Shown: positions 16,235-24,323 of the stretch, in pieces
Layout: every line of letters begins with the position of its first letter
How positions within the stretch are numbered: position 1 is the first letter of the stretch
Origin: Liminaster sp017519885
GTDB taxonomy: Bacteria > Bacteroidota > Bacteroidia > Bacteroidales > UBA3663
Direction: 5' to 3'
Assembly: GCA_017519885.1 (NCBI GenBank)
Contig: JAFWRO010000049.1
Span: 1 to 64,000 of the forward strand
DNA length: 64,000 nt
Notes under the pieces: generated by a model
The model's database searches: none
Seen by the model: only the letters and a program-made list of their open reading frames with translations
Told to the model about the DNA's origin: nothing
Program-made: the position numbers and the translations under genes

Positions 16235-19234
16235 ATGGAACAAACCAAACAACCTCTCAAAATGCGCTTCGTGCTCAGTCTCCTTGCGATTCTGATGCCA
16301 CTTGGCCTCCTTGCGCAAAATATTAATGTGCATGGTGTAGTAAAGGACCAGACAGGAGAAACCGTCATTGGTGCCACAGTGATCGAAAAGGGAACCAACA
16401 ACGGAACTGTGACCGACTTTGACGGTAACTTCTCCCTTTCTGTCCCAGCAAATGCAACACTTTCCATTTCATTCATCGGCTTTGCGACCCAAGAAATCCC
16501 TGTTGCAGGCAAGACCGACTTCTCAATCGTCCTGCAAGATGACAATCAGATACTCAGCGAAGTTGTGGTCGTGGGTTACGGCACCATGCGCAAGAGCGAC
16601 CTGACAGGAGCCGTTGGTTCATTAGGCACCAAGGATATGGAGAACACCCCTGTAGCCAACATCGGACAGGCAATCCAAGGCAAGATTGCTGGCCTGCAAG
16701 TCATCGATGCCGGCAAGCCTGGTGACAACGTATCGATCAAGATACGTGGCCTTGGCTCTATCAACAACTGCGACCCTCTTGTAGTTATCGATGGTGTGCC
16801 CACCGACCTCGGCCTGTCGAGCATCAATATGGCCGACGTGGAACGCATGGACGTACTGAAGGATGCTTCGGCTACTGCCATCTATGGTTCACGAGGTGCC
16901 AACGGCGTGGTAATGATCACCACCAAGAAGGGTAAGGAAGGCAAGGGCAAACTCTCGCTTTCGGCCAACTATGCCATCCAGAACGCCACCAAGACTCCCG
17001 AACTGCTCGATGCAAGCCAGTATGCTGCACTCAGCAACGACATGATGGCAGGTGCAGGGTACGAAATGAATCCCGCGTGGTCGAACCCCACAGCATTAGG
17101 CAAAGGCACAAACTGGCTTGACGAACTCCTCCGCACAGGATATATGCAAAACTACACCGTCAGCTACTCGGGCGGCAGCGAGAACTCGCACTACTACGTC
17201 TCGGCAGGCCTTCTTGACCAAACGGGCATCGTGAAGAGTGTCGAATACCGCCGCTTCACCTTCCAGGCCAACAGCGATGCCAAGGTGCTCGACTGGTTAA
17301 AGTTCTCGAACAACATCACCGTCAGCGCCGACCGCAAGAAGCAGGGAGCTTACGACCTGGGCAACACCTACAAGGCCTTGCCTATCTATGACATCAAGGA
17401 CGAAAGCGGCGAATGGACAGGTCCCGAAGGCAATTCCCTCTGGTACGGCAGCACACGCAACCCCATCGGCCCCACGCAGACCGACCGTCAGAAGACCAAC
17501 GGCTACAATCTCCTGGGCAACCTGACGGCTGAGGTTACGCTCACCGGTTGGCTTAAGTTCAAGAGCACCATCGGTGCCGACGCCAAGTTCTGGTTTGCCG
17601 ACAACTTCACCCCGAAATATGCATGGAAGCCCATTGCCACCGAGGAGAGTTCACGCTACAAGAGCGACAACAAGTCGTTCACCTACCTTTGGGACAACTA
17701 TTTCCTCTTCGACTATACGTTTGCAAAGAAACACCACGTAGGCCTCATGGCGGGCACCTCGGCACAATGGAACAAGTTTGACTACCTCAATGCCCAGAAG
17801 AACATCTTCGCCTTCGAGAACGTCCATGAGATGGACAACGGACAGGAGATGTATGCCATCGGAGGCAACGAGACCGAATGGGCTCTCTTCTCCTATATGG
17901 CACGTGCCACCTACGACTACGACAACCGTTACCTACTCACTGCCACCCTGCGTCGTGACGGTAGCAGTCGCTTCGGACGCAACAATCGATGGGGTATGTT
18001 CCCCTCCGTCTCGGTGGCATGGCGCATCAGCGAGGAGTCGTGGTTCAAGAAGACCGATGCGCTTAGCGACCTCAAGATCCGTATGGGCTATGGCGTGACT
18101 GGTAGCCAGGCCAGCGTAAGCAACTACGGTTACCTTGCCTCCTACAACACCAGTGTTTATCCCTTCGGACATGCCGGCACCGAACAATCGGCCCTCGTCT
18201 CTTCGACCCTTGCCAATCCCAACATCCACTGGGAAGAAGTGGCTCAGGCCAACGTCGGCTTTGACGCCGTACTCTTCGCTTCGCGCGCCAATCTCTCGGT
18301 CGATGCCTACGTGAAGAACACCAACGACATGCTCGTCAAGGCCAGCATCCCCATCACCTCGGGCTTCGAAGACACCAGCACCACCTATACCAATGCCGGC
18401 AAGGTGCGCAACATGGGCGTCGAAGTAACTCTCCACACCGTCAACCTCAAGGGTGAACTGGGATGGGAAAGCGATTTCTCCTATACCTATAATAAAAATA
18501 AGATCAAGGACCTCAACAGCGACGTGCCCTACTACATCAACCAGATCAACAATTCCTACGTGACGATGCTGCAGAAGGACTACCCCATCAACGTCTTCTA
18601 TGGCTATGTGACCGACGGCATCTTCCAGAACTACAGCGAAGTCGAATCGCACGCCATACAGCCGGGCGCCGAACCAGGCGATATCCGCTTCCGTGACCTC
18701 AACAACGACGGCGTGATCAACGACGACGACCGCACAGTCATCGGCAACCCCAACCCCACACATCTCTTCTCGATGGGCAACAACCTCAGCTACAAAGGCT
18801 TCGAACTCGGAATCTACCTCCAGGGCGTTGCAGGTGGAAAGATATTCAATGCCAATAACATCGACCTCACCGGCATGGCTGCCGCCTACAACCAAACCAC
18901 TGACGTCCTCAATCGCTGGAGAGGCGAAGGAACAAGCACATCGATGCCAAGAGCCGTCTTCGGCGACCCCAACCAGAACAACCGCATCAGCGATCGCTAT
19001 GTCGAAAATGGTTCCTACCTCCGTCTGAAGACCATCTCGTTGGCCTACAGCTTCCCCAAGAACTGGCTGAAGGTCCTGACCATCGACAGCGCACGCCTTA
19101 CCCTCTCGTGTGAGAACGTGGCTACCATCACCGGATACTCTGGTTTTGACCCCGAGGTTGGCATCAACGGCATCGACCTCTCTACCTATCCCATCTCACG
19201 CACATTCAACATCGGCTTAAACTTCAACTTCTAA
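16235..19234 (+). CDS. SusC-family TonB-dependent outer-membrane transporter (SusC2)
   Basis: 999 residues. Signal peptide (ending LGLLAQ), carboxypeptidase-regulatory-like domain (NVHGVVKDQTGETVIGATVI), TonB box/plug start LSEVVVVGYGTMRKSDLTGA, plug motif IKIRGLGSINNCDPLVVIDG, then a long barrel ending NIGLNFNF. It heads an operon with SusD2, a SusE/F-like protein and a GH66 dextranase, so its cargo is most likely dextran or large isomalto-oligosaccharides. Intergenic gaps downstream are 13, 20 and 31 bp. Confidence 0.95.
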   Translation: MEQTKQPLKMRFVLSLLAILMPLGLLAQNINVHGVVKDQTGETVIGATVIEKGTNNGTVTDFDGNFSLSVPANATLSISFIGFATQEIPVAGKTDFSIVLQDDNQILSEVVVVGYGTMRKSDLTGAVGSLGTKDMENTPVANIGQAIQGKIAGLQVIDAGKPGDNVSIKIRGLGSINNCDPLVVIDGVPTDLGLSSINMADVERMDVLKDASATAIYGSRGANGVVMITTKKGKEGKGKLSLSANYAIQNATKTPELLDASQYAALSNDMMAGAGYEMNPAWSNPTALGKGTNWLDELLRTGYMQNYTVSYSGGSENSHYYVSAGLLDQTGIVKSVEYRRFTFQANSDAKVLDWLKFSNNITVSADRKKQGAYDLGNTYKALPIYDIKDESGEWTGPEGNSLWYGSTRNPIGPTQTDRQKTNGYNLLGNLTAEVTLTGWLKFKSTIGADAKFWFADNFTPKYAWKPIATEESSRYKSDNKSFTYLWDNYFLFDYTFAKKHHVGLMAGTSAQWNKFDYLNAQKNIFAFENVHEMDNGQEMYAIGGNETEWALFSYMARATYDYDNRYLLTATLRRDGSSRFGRNNRWGMFPSVSVAWRISEESWFKKTDALSDLKIRMGYGVTGSQASVSNYGYLASYNTSVYPFGHAGTEQSALVSSTLANPNIHWEEVAQANVGFDAVLFASRANLSVDAYVKNTNDMLVKASIPITSGFEDTSTTYTNAGKVRNMGVEVTLHTVNLKGELGWESDFSYTYNKNKIKDLNSDVPYYINQINNSYVTMLQKDYPINVFYGYVTDGIFQNYSEVESHAIQPGAEPGDIRFRDLNNDGVINDDDRTVIGNPNPTHLFSMGNNLSYKGFELGIYLQGVAGGKIFNANNIDLTGMAAAYNQTTDVLNRWRGEGTSTSMPRAVFGDPNQNNRISDRYVENGSYLRLKTISLAYSFPKNWLKVLTIDSARLTLSCENVATITGYSGFDPEVGINGIDLSTYPISRTFNIGLNFNF

Positions 19235-19247
19235 AACGACGACAGAT

Positions 19248-20735
19248 ATGAAAAAGATATATATGATGGCCTTGGCAGCATTGCTGTTCTCTTCCTGCGG
19301 CGAAGACTTTCTGGACAAGGAACCCAAGAATACGGTTGACCCCGAAACCAACGTCACCGACGACGTGGCTGTAGCACTGGCCAATGCCTGCTACCGCACC
19401 CTCCAGTCGTCCAATATGTATAACCAGCGTATCTGGACTCTTGACATAGTAGCCGGCAACAGCATCGTAGGCGCAGGCGGTGGCACCGACGGCCTTGAGA
19501 CCGTACAAGCAGCCAACTTCATCACACAGAGCGACAACGGTATGGCCCTCTATATGTGGCGCTCTCCCTGGGTGGGCATCGGACAATGCAACATCCTGAT
19601 CCATGCCCTCGAAGGACAGGAACTCGAGCCTGGTGGCCTCAAGGAACGCTCGCTGGCCGAAGCCTACTTCCTTCGCGCTCATTACTATTTTGTCCTCGTG
19701 CGTCTTTACGGCGGCCTGCCTTTACGTACCGAACCCTACAACCCGGGCGAATCGACCGACATCGCACGCTCATCGATCGAAGAGACCTACGCTCAGATCA
19801 TTGCCGACTGCCAGCGTGCCATTGATCTGCTGCCCGCCAAGTCGCAGTACAACAGCGACAATGTAGGCCGTGCCAGCCGCGATGCCGCCCTCACCATGAT
19901 GGCCGACATACTACTCACCCTCGCCCCACAGAACCAGAGTTACTACAGCCAGGTTACCAGCCTCTGCGATCAGGTGACAGCCCTTGGCTACGACCTCAGC
20001 CAGTGCGCCTATGAAGATAACTTCGACGCAACCATCAACAATGGTCCTGAAAGCATCTTCGAAGTGCAGTTCTCGGGCAACACCGAATACGACTTCTGGG
20101 GCAACAACCCGCAGTCGAGCTGGCTCAGCACCTTCATGGGGCCGCGCAACGCTGACTTCGTGGCAGGCGGCTACGGCTGGAACCAGCCCACGCAGGAGTT
20201 CGTGGATCAGTATGAACCAGGCGACCTGCGCAAAGACATGACCATCCTCTACGAAGGCTGTCCCGACTTCGACGGAAAAGCCTACCGCAGCAGCTACAGC
20301 AACACAGGCTACAACGTCCGCAAATTCCTCGTCACCAAGTCCATCTCGCCCGAATACAACACCAATCCGCAGAACTTCGTGGTCTATCGCTACGCCGACG
20401 TGCTGCTCATGAAGGCCGAAGCCCTCAACGAACAAGGACAGACAGCACAGGCTGCCGACGTACTCAACATCGTGCGCCAGCGTGCCGGTCTTGCCAACGT
20501 CGCCAACCTTACACAAGAGGCCATGCGTGAGAAGATCATCCACGAACGTCGCATCGAATTGGCTTTCGAAGGACACCGCTGGTTCGACATGATCCGCGTG
20601 CAGGGCGGCGACTATGCCGTCGGTTACCTCCATTCCATCGGCAAGACCCAGGCTACCCGCGAACGTCTGCTTTTCCCAATCCCACAGACCGAAATGGATG
20701 CCAACAGCCTGATGACACAGAACCCGGGTTACTAA
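19248..20735 (+). CDS. SusD/RagB-family glycan-binding lipoprotein (SusD2)
   Basis: 495 residues. Lipoprotein signal (ALLFSSCGED). SusD motifs: WRSPWVGIGQCNILI, LAEAYFLRAHYYFVLVRLYG, a VVYRYADVLLMKAEALNEQG block, LNIVRQRAG, EKIIHERRIELAFEGHRWFD and the terminal LFPIPQTEMDANSLMTQNPGY region. It partners SusC2 and binds glycan at the cell surface. It follows SusC2 by 13 bp and precedes the SusE/F-like gene by 20 bp. Confidence 0.95.
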   Translation: MKKIYMMALAALLFSSCGEDFLDKEPKNTVDPETNVTDDVAVALANACYRTLQSSNMYNQRIWTLDIVAGNSIVGAGGGTDGLETVQAANFITQSDNGMALYMWRSPWVGIGQCNILIHALEGQELEPGGLKERSLAEAYFLRAHYYFVLVRLYGGLPLRTEPYNPGESTDIARSSIEETYAQIIADCQRAIDLLPAKSQYNSDNVGRASRDAALTMMADILLTLAPQNQSYYSQVTSLCDQVTALGYDLSQCAYEDNFDATINNGPESIFEVQFSGNTEYDFWGNNPQSSWLSTFMGPRNADFVAGGYGWNQPTQEFVDQYEPGDLRKDMTILYEGCPDFDGKAYRSSYSNTGYNVRKFLVTKSISPEYNTNPQNFVVYRYADVLLMKAEALNEQGQTAQAADVLNIVRQRAGLANVANLTQEAMREKIIHERRIELAFEGHRWFDMIRVQGGDYAVGYLHSIGKTQATRERLLFPIPQTEMDANSLMTQNPGY

Positions 20736-20755
20736 TCTCAAAAACACTCACCACG

Positions 20756-22255
20756 ATGAAAAAGTCTTTCAACTATATCCCTGCCTTCATTCTCTGCGGT
20801 CTTGCCCTTACCGCATGTACCGACAATGACTATATGGAGCTCGACAAGGGTCACGACACACTGGCCCTCTCGGCCTTCCAATCGGCCGACGTGCTCGACG
20901 AAGCTCTCCATGCGAGTGAGGCTATCTCCCTCAGCTGGACCACAGGCACCAACTATGGTACCGGCAACCGTATCTGTTATACCCTCGAGATTGCACCCGC
21001 AGGATCGGGCTTTGCCGATGCCTATACGGCCGTCGATCAGCAAACGCAAACCTATTCCTGGTCGGTTAGCCAAGAAAACCTCAACGCCTTGTTGCTCGAC
21101 AAGTTCGGCGGAGTAGCAGATCAAAGCCAGCAACTCGATGCCCGTGTCACCGCCCACGTAATTGGCCAAAGCGAAGTTCAGACAGCCACGCTCACTTTTG
21201 CTGCTACACCCTATGCACCCGTTACCTCCACACTCTACCTTGTGGGTGACGCCACACCCAATGGTTGGGACAACTGGCATGCCACTGAGATGAAACGCAT
21301 TGACAACGGACAGTTCACCTGGGAAGGTAATCTCCGACCAGGCTCGTTCAAGTTCCTCACCACCCTCGGCGAATGGATTCCTTCGTACAACCGCGACAGT
21401 GACGGACGCCTCGTGCTGCGCAACAGTTTCGACGAACCCGACGAGCAGTGGCAAATCACCGAAGAGCATTACTATCAGGTCAATGTCAATCTGCTCACCC
21501 GTGAAATGACTTACGTTCAGACCGATGGCGAGGCACCACGCTTCGGAAACCTCTATTTCGTCGGACAGCCCACAGGATGGGGCTTCGTCAAGATGCAGCG
21601 CGACCCACTCGACCCATTCCTCTTCCGCTACTGCCGCTTCTTCGAATCGGGCAATGGCGGCGAGTTCAAGTTCGGCACTTCAGAAGGAGCTTGGGAGAAC
21701 ATGCTCAAGGCCACACAAGCCAATGCTCCTTATACAGACACCTCAATGGAGTTTGTTGCAGGTTATGATCCCGATAACAAGTGGTTTCTGCAGGAGAGCG
21801 AGACCAACCGTGCCTACAAAATCTGCGTCGATATCCGTTCGGACCGCGAGCGAATGATGATGCGCGAATTCTCACCCTACGAGATGATCTATCTAGTGGG
21901 CGATGCAGCACCTTGCGGCTGGGATCTCGGCAATGCCACGGCCATGACGGCCACCGAAAGCCCCTACATCTTCTCCTGGACAGGTAACCTGAATACAGGC
22001 GAACTGAAGTTCTCGTGCGACAAGCAGTCCGACTGGAACGGCGCTTGGTTGATGAATGCTTATGGCAATGGCGTTGAACCGACAGGCAACACCGAACAGG
22101 CACTCTTCATCGACAAGAGCGACGACTACTTGAAGGACCAGTACCTCGACGTGAACATTGGCGACGTTGACAACAAGTGGCGCATCATGTCGGCAGGCAC
22201 TTACACCATCACCATTAATCAACTCGACGAAACCGTCTCCATCGTGAAACAATAA
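20756..22255 (+). CDS. SusE/SusF-like surface glycan-binding lipoprotein
   Basis: 499 residues with a lipoprotein signal (GLALTACTDND). The N-terminal ~140 residues resemble the SusE N-terminal domain (AISLSWTTGTNYG...TYSWSVSQENLNALL). Three carbohydrate-binding modules follow, each opening with the same pattern: LYLVGDATPNGWD (about 160), LYFVGQPTGWGF (about 264) and IYLVGDAAPCGWD (about 376). In the starch system such modules bind alpha-glucan through aromatic residues at the surface. Its position between SusD2 and the GH66 gene fits a dextran-binding role. It could also be a non-homologous surface glycan-binding protein, but the three GW modules support SusE/F. Confidence 0.9.
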   Translation: MKKSFNYIPAFILCGLALTACTDNDYMELDKGHDTLALSAFQSADVLDEALHASEAISLSWTTGTNYGTGNRICYTLEIAPAGSGFADAYTAVDQQTQTYSWSVSQENLNALLLDKFGGVADQSQQLDARVTAHVIGQSEVQTATLTFAATPYAPVTSTLYLVGDATPNGWDNWHATEMKRIDNGQFTWEGNLRPGSFKFLTTLGEWIPSYNRDSDGRLVLRNSFDEPDEQWQITEEHYYQVNVNLLTREMTYVQTDGEAPRFGNLYFVGQPTGWGFVKMQRDPLDPFLFRYCRFFESGNGGEFKFGTSEGAWENMLKATQANAPYTDTSMEFVAGYDPDNKWFLQESETNRAYKICVDIRSDRERMMMREFSPYEMIYLVGDAAPCGWDLGNATAMTATESPYIFSWTGNLNTGELKFSCDKQSDWNGAWLMNAYGNGVEPTGNTEQALFIDKSDDYLKDQYLDVNIGDVDNKWRIMSAGTYTITINQLDETVSIVKQ

Positions 22256-22286
22256 CCCATATTAACTCTCATCACACCATCATAAA

Positions 22287-24059
22287 ATGAAAATGAACCT
22301 CTTGTTCCTTGCCTTTGCAGCACCCATGCTGCTATCGTGCAGTTCCGATGATGACGATAACCTCGGCAACGTGCCCACCGACATCATCCAACCTGTGGTC
22401 AACACCACCGCGCAACTCCAACTCGACATCCGCACCGACCGCGCTCTTTATCAGCCAGGTCAGACCATTCTCTTCACCGCCGAGGGCACTATGCCCTCCG
22501 GTGCCAGAGTGCGCTACCGCCAGGGTTGTGACATCGTGGCCGACGAAGCCCTCGGCAACACATCGTGGACATGGACTGCCCCCCAGACCGACTTCACCGG
22601 TTATATGGTGGATATTTATGTCACCAATGGCTCCGCAGAGACGATTTATGGCACTACGGGCGTCGATGTTTCGAGCGACTGGGCACGATTCCCGCGTTAT
22701 GGCTTCGTGGCATCGTTCGATCAGAGCAAGTCACCCGAAGTGATTGCCCGCGAACTCGCCCTGCTCAACCGCTGCCACATCAACGGCATCCAGTTCTACG
22801 ACTGGCATTACAAGCACCAGTGGCCCCTAGGCGGCACACGAGACGAGTTGATGGAGGCATATACCGACATCGCCAACCGCGAAATCTATACAAGCGTCGT
22901 CAAGGAGTACATCGCCCAGCAACACGCCCTCGGCATGAAGGCCATGTTCTACAACCTTTGCTATGGTGCCCTCGACGATGCCGCGCAAGATGGCGTCAAT
23001 CCGAAGTGGGGCATCTACACCAACACCAACCACAACCAGGACAAGCATTCGCTGCCTTCGGGCTGGAAGGGCGACATCTACCTCATGGATCCCTCCAACA
23101 GCGACTGGCAGCAGTATCTGGCCGATCGTAACGACGATGTGTATTCCTGCTTCGACTTCGACGGTTTCCACATCGACCAACTAGGTGACCGCGGCACGGT
23201 GTATGACTACTACGGTAGCCAACTCAACCTAGCCAAAGGCATCGGCTCGTTCATTGAAGCCATGAAGGCACGCCATGCCGACAAGCGGCTAGTGATGAAT
23301 GCCGTGTCGGGGTATGCCGCCGACCAGATCGGAGCAACGGGCAAGACCGACTTCATGTACACCGAGATGTGGGGCGGAGAATCACAGTACAGCGACGTGC
23401 GCGAAGTCATCAGCCGCAACACCGCCTATTCGGGCGGCAAGAACTCCATCATTGCTGCCTACATGAACTATGGCAAATCGGGGTCGGCGGGCACATTCAA
23501 TACACCAGGCATCCTGCTCACCGATGCCGTGATGTTCGCCCTCGGCGGTGCACATCTCGAACTCGGTGACGGCCATATGCTCTGCCACGAATACTTTCCC
23601 AACAGTAACCTGCAGATGAGCGATGAACTCAAGTCGGCCATCGTAACCTACTATGACTTCCTTGTCGCCTACGAGAATCTGTTGCGCGACGGAGGCCGCG
23701 AGACCATTGCCTCACTCGCTTCAGGCAAAGCCAACGTAGCCCTCACCGCCTGGCCCCCAAAACTCCAGACAGTGACCACCTACGCAAAGAATGTCGACGG
23801 AAAGCAGGTGGTCCATCTGCTCAACTTCCTGCAGGCCAACAGCCTCAGTTGGCGTGACGAGCAAGGCAACATGCCCGAACCCCAAACCATCACAGACCTT
23901 CCCCTCCGCATCAAGGCTTCGGACGTGAAGCGCCTTTGGGTGGCTTCGCCCGACAATCTCGGTGGTGCGCCTCAACAACTTAACTTCACCCAGGACGGTG
24001 GATACATCAATTTCACCCTTCCTTCGTTGAAATATTGGACCATGATTGTGGTCGAATAG
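22287..24059 (+). CDS. GH66 endo-dextranase, surface lipoprotein
   Basis: 590 residues with a lipoprotein signal and an acidic stretch right after the Cys (LLSCSSDDDD), a pattern linked with export to the cell surface in Bacteroidetes. GH66 features: an N-terminal Ig-like domain (to about 130), FPRYGFVASF, the block NGIQFYDWHYKHQWPLGG, FDGFHIDQLGDRG with nucleophile D297, and YTEMWGG with acid/base E360. GH66 enzymes cut internal alpha-1,6 bonds of dextran; some make cyclic isomalto-oligosaccharides, but those carry an inserted CBM35 that I do not see. Last gene of the SusC2 operon. This is the strongest substrate clue in the window. Confidence 0.9.
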   Translation: MKMNLLFLAFAAPMLLSCSSDDDDNLGNVPTDIIQPVVNTTAQLQLDIRTDRALYQPGQTILFTAEGTMPSGARVRYRQGCDIVADEALGNTSWTWTAPQTDFTGYMVDIYVTNGSAETIYGTTGVDVSSDWARFPRYGFVASFDQSKSPEVIARELALLNRCHINGIQFYDWHYKHQWPLGGTRDELMEAYTDIANREIYTSVVKEYIAQQHALGMKAMFYNLCYGALDDAAQDGVNPKWGIYTNTNHNQDKHSLPSGWKGDIYLMDPSNSDWQQYLADRNDDVYSCFDFDGFHIDQLGDRGTVYDYYGSQLNLAKGIGSFIEAMKARHADKRLVMNAVSGYAADQIGATGKTDFMYTEMWGGESQYSDVREVISRNTAYSGGKNSIIAAYMNYGKSGSAGTFNTPGILLTDAVMFALGGAHLELGDGHMLCHEYFPNSNLQMSDELKSAIVTYYDFLVAYENLLRDGGRETIASLASGKANVALTAWPPKLQTVTTYAKNVDGKQVVHLLNFLQANSLSWRDEQGNMPEPQTITDLPLRIKASDVKRLWVASPDNLGGAPQQLNFTQDGGYINFTLPSLKYWTMIVVE

Positions 24060-24144
24060 CCTTCACTCTCAGCCCGATGCCACCCTTTCGGTGCATATTT
24101 TGATAAAAGTGCCCAAAAGATTTGGTGGTGTCGGGATATTTTTC

Positions 24145-24294
24145 TATCTTTGCCCCGGGCAAAAGTGTATTCCCGCTCCCTATTTGGGCTGCATAGGGCA
24201 ATACAAACGTCTGGACAACAGGCGTATATGGCTTCCGAACCACTCCCAAACAATTCCTTCGGATGCCAGCGTATCGGAAAAACACCTATCTTTG
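24145..24294 (+). promoter_or_regulatory. Two -7 boxes and paired YRCTCCC boxes upstream of the six-hairpin glycosidase
   Basis: TATCTTTG occurs at 24145-24152 and at 24287-24294. The second is 30 bp from the ATG at 24324 and fixes this start. CGCTCCC at 24174-24180 and CACTCCC at 24241-24247 lie 113 and 46 bp upstream of the second box, exactly the geometry of the SusC1 promoter. The 264-bp gap holds no gene. Confidence 0.65.
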
Positions 24295-24323
24295 CAGCGC
24301 ACTTTTCTAATATTTCACAAAAA

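Noticed and set aside
22287..24059. Cycloisomaltooligosaccharide glucanotransferase instead of dextranase
   Set aside because: I see no CBM35 insertion in the catalytic domain, and the length fits a plain GH66 dextranase.
24150..24323. N-terminal extension of the six-hairpin glycosidase
   Set aside because: The -7 box at 24287-24294 lies inside it, and the shorter start begins a proper signal peptide.
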